Positions 51,501-63,455 of a DNA stretch of 64,000 nt are shown in pieces. How positions within the stretch are numbered: position 1 is the stretch's first letter; every line of letters starts with the position of its first letter. Source of the stretch: Leishmania donovani (taxonomy: Eukaryota; Euglenozoa; Kinetoplastea; Trypanosomatida; Trypanosomatidae); NCBI RefSeq assembly GCF_000227135.1, contig NC_018263.1, positions 185,505 through 249,504 on the forward strand, in the 5' to 3' direction. Both the position numbers and the translations under genes were made by a program. Under the pieces are notes generated by a model. It saw only the letters and a list, made by a program, of their open reading frames with translations. It ran no database searches and was not told the DNA's origin.

Positions 51501-54500
51501 AAGAGCACGCGTTCCTTCCCTTTTCTGCCTCTTTTTTTTCTTTGTTATTCACTGGTTTGATTTGTACCACTAACCCCAAAGGCGAAGAAAAACTTGTTCG
51601 CGTTTTTTTTTTCGCGGAGTGGCAGTGGTGTGCCGTGCTGTTTTCGATTCGCCCCCTTCTCCCCCCTCCCCCTCTTTCTATTGTTCTCTTCTGCGTCTTT
51701 ATTGCTATTCCGCCTTTCCACTTTATCCGCTGACCCTCCCTCCCTATCTTCTTATCGGCTCACCCGCACGTGTTTATCAAGCCACTTCGATGTGTTGGCT
51801 CGCCCCCCTCCCCCTCCCCACCCCAACACCCCCATCTCCACTTTTTTCTCCCCTTCCTTTGCCTCTCGGTCACCTCCCTTCCTTTCCTTTCCCGTTTCGC
51901 TCTACTCTCTCTCGCGTGCTAAGGATTGCTCTCTCTCTGGGCGCATCTTCTATTTTGTCTTCCGTGTATTTTGCGTGCACGCTTTCACAGGTGACCGTGC
52001 CGTCCCCCTTCTTTATATATATTACGCTGCCTGTGCTACTCAGGCCCTCTAGGTACAAGGCGTGCCTACTCACGTGCGTCATTCGGCTTTAAAGGTATGT
52101 TAGACGGAGGAGCAGTAGGAGGGTTCACGATGGCGATGCTGCTGGGGGGGAAGAAGGCGAGTCTTTTTTCCCCTTCTCTTGCTTGGTGTCTCCACGTGTG
52201 TAACTGTGCGCGTTTGTTTGTGCGCGTTTTGCTTTTTCCGAGTCTCTATTTGCTTCTCTCTCTTATTCTCACTTGCTTTTTCTTGCATGCTCTCGCCATC
52301 ATCGTCGGCCCTCTTCTCCTATCTTTTTTTTTTTCGTCCGTCTTCGTTGGCCGCCTTGTCACACGTCTGTGGCTGACAACGATGCCCTCCCCCTTCCCCG
52401 CCACGCTCGAAAGTCGCTCTTCCTCTATGTGCGTGTGTGTGGCCGTGCGCAACGTACGAGCGCCTACTCCTTCGTGTTCTTTTCCCGCTTTTTCTGCTTC
52501 TCTTTATCCTCTTCTGTTGGCTAGAGTTGGTGCGTTCGGCTTTCATGCAGAGTGTTGGTTGAGACCAGCACCTACTTCACACCGCGTGCGATCAGGCAAT
52601 TTAGAGCGGCTGCGCTCTCGAGACGTTGATCGAGATGACAGGCACGTGGTTGATTCTACGAGGAAAGCGAAAGAGCTGCTATATTCTGTACAGCGAGAAC
52701 ACGACCGGCGCATCTCACTCAGAGCACTGGGGAGCGTCGTTCAATGATGAGGATCCCGAAAAAGAAGGCAGGCAAGAAAGGGCAAGGTTAGAGAGACACA
52801 AAGCGGAAATTGCGATGAGGGTGCCGATGCCGGGGTCAACTCTATTTTTTTTTTTTGATATTTCAGCTGCCTCCTCTGGCATTGATTCTTCTTTTTTTTT
52901 TTTCCTGTTCCCTACTCCGCCCCCAAACCTTGCCGCTTGTGCATTGCTTCGCGCCACCTTGCCGTCTTTTCCGCCATCCAGCTCCATATCTTTCCGCCTC
53001 CACGCGCGCTCTGTGGTGCAGCTCGGACTCTCTACGTGTTTATGTGGTGGCGCGCCAGCAATAAGAGAGAAGGATGCGGAGGGGGCCTGGGCGGGAGGAG
53101 AGCAGCGCAGGAGAACATCATCTGTGCAGACGGTAGCAGCTGGCAAGTGGTCCGTACGCGAGTCGCTATTGTCGCGGCGGTGGGTGAGTCGAAGGGTAGG
53201 GCATGAGGGGTGAAGTCGTGGTGGGGGACGGCACTCGAAAAGTGAAATGATGCGCACTGCGTATGCACTTCTCTTTAGGGGAAAAAACACGCCTTCAACG
53301 GGAGAGCGAGGCGGTTTGGGTGCTGGGCTCCCTCCCCTTGACCACCTTCATCTTCTGTTTTGAGACCTTTATTGAAAGCGTTCCGTCGCGCTTGCTCGCG
53401 TGAGAGGACAAACTCATAAAGCGATTGCCCCAAGTCCTTCTTTCTGGGACATGAACTACGTGGTGTTTTCCTTTTTTTTTCGTTGTTGTTTTTCATGTTA
53501 TCTTTGCGCTGCTGCGGCGTTGATTCACTGGCCATAATGGGAGCCGCGCCAGCAGCGTTACGGCAAAAGCATCTCCTCGTCATCCCAGCGCCATCGCTGT
53601 TCTCCATCTCTGCGGGACAGAGAGCGCATAACACAGACACAAACCGACCGGCACACAGGTGCGCGTGGTCTAAAGCAAAAGGAAAGAAAAAGATTGTGTA
53701 ATACTTGCACAGTTCTGCGATGATTCCTTTTTCCTTTGATTGCCGGTGTTGTTGCGATTTTCTTTTTGACCGTTGCTTTCCAAGTTTTTTTTTTTTCATG
53801 TTTTTTGTGTGCTCACCTCTTCAACCTCGTGCGCCTCCGTGACTCGCCACCAGCACCACCACGATCACCACGCATTCTTTGTTCGCCTCTTTCTATACTC
53901 TCCACTTCCCCCCCCCGTTTTCTCTGCCAGCTGCACCCCCACCCACGGTGGTTCTCCTCACCCTGGATTATAGCGAAAGGCAAGCCACCAAGACTGAACT
54001 AACAAAAGGAAGAAAACCCACAAAAAAAAAGAAATGGAGAAGGCGTGTGCGTGCCCGGGTGTATCTGCGTGTTTGTCGACCGTCTTTCAAAGCACTCGCA
54101 TTTTTCTTTTTTTCCTCTTGGTTGTGTGGCGTGTGCTCATGTGCGAATCTCCGTGTGATTGCATGCTTGCATGTACGTGTGTGTGCTTCGTGCACATCTT
54201 GCGTGTTTTTTTTCGATTGCTATTATCGCGTATGTACCCTTCCCTCCCCATCTCGCTTCCATGACGTCTGTTCGTTGTCCACTCTTTCAATCTTTTCTGT
54301 CTTGTTCTTTTGACTCTGTGCCCCCGCCCTCCTACCCCTCCTGCGACCTATCCTTCTTGCGCCTTGACTCATCACTCTTCTCCAGCGACCGCTGTGCCTC
54401 ACCCGCTTTCTGGGTGTGCATGGCTGTCGAGCAGACAGCCGTGTCCCCTACATCGCCACACAAGATACAAAAAAAAAAACACTCTGAAACAGCGATGGAA

Positions 54501-54917
54501 ACCAGCGTGTGCCCGCGAAGAGAGTACATGAGCACAGGTGGACTGTGGAGGTTCTCGGCCTTGTTTGATGGCTTTTGTGTGCCTTGAGAGGCGAACCTAC
54601 GCAGTGAGTCGAATGGTATCTAGAGCGTTTTTTTTCACATGTGCAGTTGGATGCCAAACTGCTACACTCAGGTGGGTGCCATTAGGGGAGGAGGAGGAAC
54701 GAGCATGAGCCCAGTAGAAGCCACATACACACATGTCCGTGCACAGGCTCCCCTTTCTTCTCCAGAGCAGGCAGACAGGGAGAGAGAGAGACGGCGATCC
54801 TCCAACATCAAGGGCATGAGAGGCACCGTGGTCAATACCCGCACACTCTACTGGATTTTTTTTCTCTTTACGTTTCGCTTTGCCGCACCTCGTCTGCTGC
54901 TTTCGGTTTTTGTTTCT
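45587..54917 (+). other. 9.3 kb gene-poor stretch, part of a 16.2 kb spacer
   Basis: I find no supportable gene. The + strand is overwhelmingly C/T with many poly-T runs; AC tracts (48922-48943) and a TA tract (47060-47088) are embedded. The longest ORFs (47388-48032, 50544-51095, 50987-51733, 52097-52747) are Phe/Ser/Leu/Cys-rich translations of pyrimidine tracts. A less biased patch at about 52560-52850 has mixed composition and could be something, but its ORF runs into poly-Phe. Most likely a very long 3' UTR of the ZC3H31-like gene and a 5' UTR of ZC3H32. Confidence 0.55.
47060..47088. repeat. (TA)n microsatellite
   Basis: TA dinucleotides with one C interruption near 47071. Confidence 0.85.
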
Positions 54918-56337
54918 TCTTTATCTTCTCTGAGGACGCCCGGCACCTCCCCGTGGCATCACAGGGCCCAGCGACCACACTCTCTGTGGAACCCGTGAGC
55001 CTGCAGCCTGCCCTTGGGGGCACGGAGGCGGGCGCTTGGTGTCGGCGGACAGGCCTGAGCTGGCGCTGTGCCGAGGGGACCTGCGGGCCGTGATGCGGGT
55101 TGGACGAGGCCACAGCGGATGGCGTCTGCGATGCAACAAGTGTGCGCGCGCCGCTGGCCCGTCGCGTGCNNNNNNNNNNNNNNNNNNNNNNNNNNNNNNN
55201 NNNNNNNNNNNNNNNNNNNNNNNNNNNNNNNNNNNNNNNNNNNNNNNNNNNNNNNNNNNNNNNNNNNNNNNNNNNNNNNNNNNNNNNNNNNNNNNNNNNN
55301 NNNNNNNNNNNNNNNNNNNNNNNNNNNNNNNNNNNNNNNNNNNNNNNNNNNNNNNNNNNNNNNNNNNNNNNNNNNNNNNNNNNNNNNNNNNNNNNNNNNN
55401 NNNNNNNNNNNNNNNNNNNNNNNNNNNNNNNNNNNNNNNNNNNNNNNNNNNNNNNNNNNNNNNNNNNNNNNNNNNNNNNNNNNNNNNNNNNNNNNNNNNN
55501 NNNNNNNNNNNNNNNNNNNNNNNNNNNNNNNNNNNNNNNNNNNNNNNNNNNNNNNNNNNNNNNNNNNNNNNNNNNNNNNNNNNNNNNNNNNNNNNNNNNN
55601 NNNNNNNNNNNNNNNNNNNNNNNNNNNNNNNNNNNNNNNNNNNNNNNNNNNNNNNNNNNNNNNNNNNNNNNNNNNNNNNNNNNNNNNNNNNNNNNNNNNN
55701 NNNNNNNNNNNNNNNNNNNNNNNNNNNNNNNNNNNNNNNNNNNNNNNNNNNNNNNNNNNNNNNNNNNNNNNNNNNNNNNNNNNNNNNNNNNNNNNNNNNN
55801 NNNNNNNNNNNNNNNNNNNNNNNNNNNNNNNNNNNNNNNNNNNNNNNNNNNNNNNNNNNNNNNNNNNNNNNNNNNNNNNNNNNNNNNNNNNNNNNNNNNN
55901 NNNNNNNNNNNNNNNNNNNNNNNNNNNNNNNNNNNNNNNNNNNNNNNNNNNNNNNNNNNNNNNNNNNNNNNNNNNNCCCCCTCCCTCCCAATGCACACAG
56001 TGGATGCGTGCGAAGTGTGCGGCCTCTCCCCCATGCGGCCGGGCGGGTGCGATGAGGCACGACGAGAGCGCCGCGAATGGCGCCGTCGAGCCCTCCCGAC
56101 TGCGGTGTGAAGGGTGCCCACACCACCTTGTGGGATGCCGCGGCTGGAAGCGACTGAGAGGGCGCAGCACGTGTGCGAAGGAAGGGACGAGGAAGGACAG
56201 GAGGAGCCTGCCTAGACGCGTGGCCCCGATCCGGCGGCTGGACGCTGCGCCCTCGAGGACCCGGATGTAGTCGCGGCGCCACAGGAGGTGGGTGCGCTGC
56301 GGTTGGATGCGTATACGTTTTCTGACTTGGTCGCGTT
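54918..56337 (+). mobile_element. Dispersed ~1.4 kb element, copy 3 (mostly gap)
   Basis: Only the ends are sequenced: 54918-55169 and 55977-56337, separated by 807 Ns. The left end begins with the same CTTTATCTTCTCTGAGGACG as copy 2. The right end follows the other copies to TTTCTGACTTGG and then diverges, with two base changes, at about 56332. The distance end to end, about 1.42 kb, agrees with the corrected lengths of copies 1 and 2, so the 807-N gap is probably a true size estimate. Confidence 0.72.
55170..55976. other. Assembly gap of 807 N
   Basis: Sits inside the repeat; its length matches the missing part of the element as judged from copy 2. Confidence 0.99.
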
Positions 56338-59300
56338 AGAAAATTCCCTTGACTACGAAAGTGTTGTGGTGCTCTTCATTCTTTGGTGTTGAGTCAGGTG
56401 CTCAGCTGAGCAGACGAGTAGCGGACGTTGGCAGACAGATTGTGACAAAAAAGTATCTACCCACGTCTCTGTGGGACTGCTTTACGTGACGCGAGAGCTG
56501 GTGGAGCGTTGCACGTTGTAGAGCAGCGCCGTAGTTGGAGGAGACAGAGCAGGGAAATGACGCCAACCGAAAAAAAAAAAACAGTGGAAAAGAAGGAAAG
56601 GAACGACATTATATGCGTACACCGGCGTGCACACAAGTAAGGAGGCGCTCACTCGTGGGCCGTTTCGATAAAGCAAAAAGGGGGCGAAAGGTAGGAGTGA
56701 ACCGAGAACGGCTGTTCTGGAAGCGTAGAGAAGGGATATTTATATGTATATCTACATGTATACGCTCATGTGTGTGTGTGTGGTTGTATTTCTACGAAAA
56801 TGCGTGAGGAGGAACGAGCAAGTGCTACTGCGGCAGAGAGGTCGTATGAATTGAATGGCGTGTACTATTACTACTACTTCGACTGTACGATTGCGTGAAC
56901 GACATCTGCGTATTGTTTTGAGCGTGTGTGTGTGTTTGTGCCTGCATTTGACCGTCTCTCTCTCTGCGTGTCTGTTTAGCGTGCCCATCCCTCCCCTTCT
57001 GTCTTTCCATCCCTCCGCTTTATTGGTTACGTGGCTGAAGCCATGACGAAGATCACGTTACAACAAGCTAGAAAAAAAGAGAAAATGGCGAAAACGTTGA
57101 ACGGGGCAGTCGGCACAGAGAAGAAAGGCAGCTGGTAACGATGGGGGCGATGGGGGGCCTGGGGTGATGTTAATCGACCACTCTAGTGCCGCCGTGTGCC
57201 TCGCTTCTTGCGTTCTGCGTCTCTCTCCACTGCCCGCGCCTCGCTTCTGTCGGCGATAGAGGTAATCCCTTTACGGTGAAGGGACTGCAGCGGCGCATCT
57301 CTGTTTGATGCTCGACTGCTTTGTTCGTTCACTGCGTTATGCGGAAGAGCGGCAAGCAGAGGGAATGTGTGATGTGATATTGAGGAGACCATTAAAGCAG
57401 CGTTCTCTTCTATTCGTCTTTCAAATTCGAGATGGCGGAATTTCATCCCTCGCACCCCTACGCCCAACTCTCACGTACGTGTGTGCGGCATGCTGTTCTT
57501 TAGAAAAAAATCCATCTCTGATGCTCTTTTACTCCACCTCTCTGCTTGTCTGCTGGTCATTCCTTACGCTTTCGTCTCACACCTATCGTGCATCCGAATC
57601 TGCGGCGCTGTACGCACCCCACCTCTCTCCTTACCCTTCCCTATCTGCACCTCGTCAAATTCCCTTTACCACACCTGAACACACACACACACACACACAC
57701 AACTCGAAAAGAACCGAAGCGTTCTGGCGCCACCCTGTCTCACCTCCGCTTTTTCTCCAGTTGTAAAAGTTCATCTCTGTCTCTCTGTGCTCGACACTCC
57801 CTCCGGTCTAGGACTACAATCTAATCTTCCAGCACAGCGCACGGTTTTTGGCTCTTTCGTTGTCTGTCTGTCTCAGTCGGACTTTACCACGACCACGATT
57901 TTCTCTCTCCCTTCTCCTCCCTCATCTGGCCGCTCAAATTGCACATACATACATCCCCCCTCCCTCCCTCTCTCCCTCCCTCTTTGGGTTTGTGTGCGTG
58001 TGCCACTCGCACTCTATTTCTCTCATCATTATCAGCATCGTCGACAGGACTCGAAGAAGAGTAGCATATCAGCAGTGTTCTTTGTGTTCTTCCCCACCGC
58101 CCTTTTCTTGTTTGTCCCCTCCCCTCTCCTCTCTTCCCTCTGTTCCCTCGCGCTTCATCTTTTAGCTTCACTCGTTTCGTTTCCTTTATTGTTCTGTTTT
58201 CTTTTTTTTTACCTTTTCTTTTTATTGTTTGATTGTTTTTTTCTTTTCTTTGGTTGCTCTTGTTTTCTTTCCTCTCTCTTTTGGAGCTTTCCTTTCTGTG
58301 TGCGTGCGCTTGTGTGTGTGTGTGTGCTGTTTCGTTTTCTCTTTGGCCAGCCCACGCCACCCCTGTCCCTTCCCTCCCCGTCTTCCTTTTGTGGTTGTTG
58401 TGCTTGGCCCTTCTCTTTCCATTTTTTTCTGTGCTTTCTCGTTCCCTTTCGTATTTCGATCTTCTTGTTCGTTAGTGTCGATCTGACGTCCTCGTCGTTC
58501 ATCCGGCTCCTTCTCACAATCTTACCCCCTCCCTCCCTTCCTCTGTGCTGCGCTTTTTCACACACCACCGCCACGATTTTCCTTCTCTGCGTTTCTCATT
58601 TGCGAAGTTCCCTTGCTTTTCTCTCTTTTCCGACTCCCTCACGGTATACACAGAACACGAGGAGAGAATAGGAAGAAAATCAATCAAAACGTTGATGTCA
58701 AGCGCATTTTGAAAAGCCTCGCCGTTTTTCTGCATTCTTCTCTCTTTTCTTGCCTCTCCCCCTTTACTTCGGAAATACAACCCTTTCTCGCCTGTAGCGT
58801 GTCTACTCTGGTTCTTAGTCCTCTTTCGTCGCTTTTTTATATCTCTCTCCGTTTGTTTGCTTTTACGTAGGTCGAGTTGCACCTCTCCCTCTCTCCCTGA
58901 CTCTCTCTCTTTCACCCTGCTGAGTCTCTATTCCCGCTTTTCTCCTTTTCGTCGCTTCAGCTTCACTGCGTCTTCTCTCCCCTCGTTCCCGTGCCGTTGC
59001 CCTTGCCGTTTGTTTTCTGATTTGCCCCTTACCTTCCCACCGCATCCGACACAGATACACCCATACGCACTCTGTCTAGCTCCGTGTCTCGTCGCACTCC
59101 AACCTCCCTGTCCGCCGCCGCTAAACTTCTCTTCGCCCCGATACTTCCCCCGCGCGTGCATGCGTGTGTGAGTGTGGTAGTGTTGGGACCATTGTAAAGT
59201 GCCGTCACGGTTTGAAAGCAAGACCGAGAAGCACGGAGGGAAAGCAAAGAAGGTACACCGGAGTTGACGAGTTGCTGTGCTTTTTTTTTTTCGCTCATAC

Positions 59301-61826
59301 CCGAAGAGGAGAAGGAAACTAAAGGACGCGGCGCCGTGCTCGCACTTTTTTTTTGGTTTCCGTGTTTGTTTCCTCGCTGGTATTCTTTTCCTTTCCGCTT
59401 CGTCTCTCCTTTTCTGCGGCCGCAACGCAGCTCGTTATTGGCCAAAGCAGCGCAGAAGAACGGAACCGACCACAAGAGGGAGGAGACGCCTTCGTCACGA
59501 TACGTGTACAGGATAGCGCTCGTTACACAGCTCCGCTATTATCACCTGTCCCGTGACAGAGACCAAGGAAGCAAACAACGCATCTTCCTCAGACTCGGTC
59601 TCGTTGTTTTTGTTTCGCGCTCTCTCCTTCTTACACGTAGAAAAAATCCCCTAAAAACTACTCTCCCCCTCCCCTTACCACACTCGCATACCGACGCGTA
59701 CGTTCTTCGTAGACAAACGAAAGAGAGCCCGAAGGCGTGAGGAGAACCGAAGAGGACGGAAGAAAAAGCCACAAACCGAAACACACGCGTCCTGCGCATA
59801 TCAAAAGTAGACACTAACCATTTCTTCTCTCATATGGTAAGACGGTGACATTATATATATATATCTTTTCCTCATTTCGATTTTTTTCTTCTTGTTCTTC
59901 ATCGTTTGCGTTTGTTTTTCGGCGCGGATCGGCGCTCTGCTTGCTCATCGTCGGTTGCGGCCCCGGCCCCCCCTTCTTCCCTCCCTCCTTCCCTCTCTTT
60001 TTTTTTTCAGTTTCGCTACCGTGTGGCTCCATTGAGAGCGTTTGCTTATTGATCACTCTCTCTCTCAGCGCCTGCGTTTGGAGGTTTCTGTGCGGCTTTT
60101 CGGGCCCCATTGGATCCGGCGAGGTGTGCGCATCCCTTTACTAAGTGTGTGTGTACGCCCTCACAAACTCGTCAACATCCTTCGACGTGTACACTGAGCA
60201 ATCGCTTCTCCTTCACTCGACTGATTGTTGTTCTTCGCCTTTTCACCCATCACACTGTTTGCCTGTCTCTATCCCCACTCTCCCCTTTTTTCTCTCCTGC
60301 CTTTGTGTGTTTGTCCTCCATCCACGTATTTTGGCGCCTTTGAATATATCACGGACCCCCTCTCTTTCTCTCTTCCCTGCCACCCCGCCCCATACTGCAG
60401 CACCGGTCTGATTCGTTTGTTGGTTGTCCATTCCCGCATTCAGCGCATTCTTTCTTTCTTCTTATATCGCTCTTGTTGACTCGCTGGCGGAACCGAATCC
60501 CGTTCCCTTCGCCTTCTTCTTTCTCTGTGTGCATTTCTGTTCATCTGTTTTTTTTTTCTTCTATCTTGTTTGTTTCGCTTTGTTGGCGAGGCTCGCACAC
60601 ACCCAGTGTTGCCCACGGCGCTATCACGCTGCTCGCCACTTTTCATTTTCCTCTCTTTCGTCTGCAATTCTTCTGTTGAGGTGTTTTTTTCCTTTTCTCT
60701 CTTCCTTTTTTTTTGTTGTTGTTTTCTTTGGTTTTGTGTTGCGCGTTGGCTTGAGTCGTCGTGGCTCTGTTTTGTTCGTGCCTGGTTGGTGTTCTCCCGC
60801 CCCAACGCTCTTCTCCGCTATATCGGTCTGCAGCTGTCTACATCGTGTTTTTGTTTTGTACTTGCGTTTTTGTGTGTTGTCCTTTGTGCAAAGAGAGGGG
60901 CAAAGGCACGCACACGCGCGCGCACACACACACATAACAAAGAGGGCAAACAAAAGAAAAAGAAACACACAAAAAGAGTCTTCACGGTGCCGCTGCCTCG
61001 CCGAGTAGAAAAAGAGAGGAATTCCATATCGCTGGTTGTAGGTTAGTACACACTGTGACTACACCGCCGAAGTCCCTCCCTGCCTCCCTATCCTGGTCTC
61101 TACATCTTTCATCGTCATTGTCCCCATTAGCCAAGGCCTTTTTTCGGCCTCTCTTTCATTCGAGGCGTCTCCGTTTTTCCTTCTCTCTCGTTGTATCTTA
61201 CCCTCACTGTTGTCGTTCTCTCCCCTTCCCCTCGCCTTTCTCTGCCCCCCCCCCTTTTCTCGTTTTTTGTCCCTTTTCAGTTCGACTTTGCCATCTCTCC
61301 TTCCCTGCCCCCCTCCCTCTCTCTTACATCATAATCTGTTTCGTTGGGTATTCGCTCGCCCGTTTCTCTTTTCTTGTGCGTGTGCGTCTGCCCTCCTACC
61401 TCCCTTACTCACAGAAACACGCCTCTTTTTTCTTTGCTTCCTCTCGACGTTTTCTTTTTTGTTTGTATCCTGATCTTTCCTTTTGTCTCACTTCCCTCTT
61501 CCCCCATTCCTTTACCTCTCACGCTGATTTCGCGGTGCTGATCTCGGCGTATTTTTGCCGGTTGGCCGGCATTCGGCACACGTGCAGCACTGTCTGTGTG
61601 CGTGTCTGTGGATTCGCTGTGTGACAAGAGAGATCGCGACCTTGCCCCTGCCCTCCGCACGCGCCCCGTCAAGTCGCTCCTCATCAACGATACTCAAAAG
61701 GACCAGCGTCAAACGAAAAAAAAAACACAGGCGGGCACGTCTGCGCAGCACCACGGTAACTGTGGTGTTTGACCAGATACACAAAGTACAAAACAACTTC
61801 AACGGACTCCCACGACGAAAACGAAA
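56338..61826 (+). other. 5.5 kb spacer before ZC3H32
   Basis: No gene is supported. The stretch just after the element (56340-57480) is less pyrimidine-biased and contains purine-rich segments, but no credible ORF. From about 57480 the sequence returns to T/C-rich with CA tracts (57679-57701, 60909-60934), a TA tract (59850-59864) and poly-T. The largest ORF (57787-58671) is Phe/Ser/Leu-rich. A long C/T tract (about 61430-61510) precedes AGs including 61586-61587 as possible acceptors. Confidence 0.55.
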
Positions 61827-63455
61827 ATGTTCCCGATGGATATCGCCAACAGTGGTAACCAGCAGATGGTGTACCGCAACAACCAACCCCCGCAACAGCG
61901 TCAGCAGCACCAGATGCCGCAGCATCATCTGCAGCAGCAACACCATCAGATGCCGCCGCAGCAGATGTTTCCCTCTCAGTATGGATATCAGCAGCAGCCC
62001 TACCTGGCGTACCCCAGCACCGCAGGCCCAAACGCCGGGAAGGGAGCAATGGACTTCATACCGTCACAGCAATACATGCCTCAGCAGCAGATGTTCCCGT
62101 ACGGATACACGCAGCAGCACCAGTCTCCGCTGAACCAGCAGTTCTTCCCTTCGGTGATGGCCCCGCAGACTCAGCCGCCACCGCCGCCTATGCGCTACAA
62201 CCAGCAGGGCAACAGTAACAGCACCAACCAGTACATGGGCGGTCACGCCGGTGGCCATCCGCGTTACCATGGCGGACGTGGACGCGGCGGCATGCACAGC
62301 GGATATGGTGGCCAGTTCCATCGACAAGTGCACAACAACTACTTCTACAACCAGCAGCACCACTATAGCAGCAACAATGCCGTGCCGGAAAAGACGCCGA
62401 CCGTGCATCTAATCCACCCAGAAACAAAGAAGATCATCAGCATCAAGCTGAACCGCATTTACAGCACCATGGCTGACATTCGCCCTCAGCTTCATCAGCA
62501 GTCGCACAGCAACGGCGCTTCGGCGAGCAACGTCCCTAGCGTCATTGAGGACAGCAAGTCGGAAAAGACGAGTAAGAACGAGAGGCCAAAGGAGAAGAAT
62601 GACTCTTCGCTGGCGCCAAAGTTTGATCCCAAGACGACGAAACTGGTGCTATGCCTTAGCTTCCTCTGCCCCAAGGGGTGCATGCACGGCAGCGGGTGCG
62701 ATAAGGTGCACATCGCCGGTCTCGAGTACACGTGGCCACAAGTGGAGGCAAAGGAGGTGAAGAAGGAAGGTAAGAAGGCATACTCCGCAGGCTTTTTTGT
62801 GCACTGCTACGACCCGACGTTGACTCGCTACTACAAAGTGCCGTCGGGGTCTGTCTACGTGACGAAGGGCAGCGCCGAATACGTGAACATGTTCAACGAC
62901 CACGGCGATAACTTTAAGATGAAGTTCAAGCTGTGCGCGCCGATTCTGGAGGGTGCCGAGTGCGAGAAAGGGGAAGAGTGCGAGGACATCCACTGCTCCG
63001 TCTCCGACCTGGAGGCGGTGCGGGAGAACAGCGCAAACGCGACGCACATCAACAACATCGAGGCCATGGCCGATGTGCCGCGCCTGCCTGCTGACATGAC
63101 GGTACGCGTCTTCAATCAGAACAGCTTTGACACGTGGAGAGACTACCCCGGTGGCAACCTACTCATAACGGAGGGAGCCAAGGCGTATCAGAAGCAATAC
63201 GAGCAGGAGATGAACACCGTGCCGACCCGAAAACGTATGCAGCACTGCGCACACTTTCGTCTGAAGGACATGTGCCGCCTCGGCGAGTCCTGCAGGTTCC
63301 TTCACGTGCTACCGACTGAACAAGAGCTCAAGGAGCGCAAGGATGCCGAGGCAGCCGAAGCTGCCGCGCAGGCGGCTGCAAAGGCGATGGAAGGGGTGGC
63401 CGGCGAGGGAATCATGAAGTCCGACGAGAAAGATGCAGGGGTGGCGATCGAGTAG
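61827..63455 (+). CDS. ZC3H32: Three-finger CCCH protein, ZC3H32-like
   Basis: A 542-residue paralogue of the gene at 44069. The N-terminal ~185 residues are Gln/His/Pro/Met/Tyr-rich with a Gly/Arg stretch (about 138-165), a prion-like region typical of RNA-granule proteins. Fingers are C-x8-C-x5-C-x3-H at 276-295, 370-389 and 474-493, and the linker between fingers 1 and 2 has the same C-Y-D/T-P, Y-Y-K-V-P, V-T-K-G-S-A and F-N-D-H-G-D-N-F-K landmarks as the ZC3H31-like protein. A segment of T-V-H-L-I-H-P-E-T-K-K type at 192-202 also matches. The C-terminal ~45 residues form an Ala/Glu/Lys-rich helix. T. brucei ZC3H32 has been described as an RNA-binding repressor important for bloodstream growth. 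Assignment rests on recalled synteny and paralogy. The ATG at 61827 is the first of the frame. Confidence 0.83.
   Translation: MFPMDIANSGNQQMVYRNNQPPQQRQQHQMPQHHLQQQHHQMPPQQMFPSQYGYQQQPYLAYPSTAGPNAGKGAMDFIPSQQYMPQQQMFPYGYTQQHQSPLNQQFFPSVMAPQTQPPPPPMRYNQQGNSNSTNQYMGGHAGGHPRYHGGRGRGGMHSGYGGQFHRQVHNNYFYNQQHHYSSNNAVPEKTPTVHLIHPETKKIISIKLNRIYSTMADIRPQLHQQSHSNGASASNVPSVIEDSKSEKTSKNERPKEKNDSSLAPKFDPKTTKLVLCLSFLCPKGCMHGSGCDKVHIAGLEYTWPQVEAKEVKKEGKKAYSAGFFVHCYDPTLTRYYKVPSGSVYVTKGSAEYVNMFNDHGDNFKMKFKLCAPILEGAECEKGEECEDIHCSVSDLEAVRENSANATHINNIEAMADVPRLPADMTVRVFNQNSFDTWRDYPGGNLLITEGAKAYQKQYEQEMNTVPTRKRMQHCAHFRLKDMCRLGESCRFLHVLPTEQELKERKDAEAAEAAAQAAAKAMEGVAGEGIMKSDEKDAGVAIE

Noticed and set aside
47388..51733. 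Several 150-250-codon + strand ORFs rich in Phe, Ser, Leu and Cys
   Set aside because: They are translations of T/C-rich spacer, overlap in two or three frames, contain long Phe runs and show no domain or codon bias like the real genes.
52626..53213. 195-codon ORF starting with mixed composition
   Set aside because: The first ~65 codons look less biased, but the frame then runs into poly-Phe and has no start with a good acceptor; kept only as a place to look for conservation.
54868..56282. Long ORFs of 330-450 codons on both strands around element copy 3
   Set aside because: Over half of each is Ns, which cannot contain stops; the real parts are high-GC repeat sequence.
57787..58671. 294-codon + strand ORF
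   Set aside because: Composition is dominated by pyrimidine-tract translation (Phe/Ser/Leu/Cys/Val), with no recognisable membrane topology beyond the bias.
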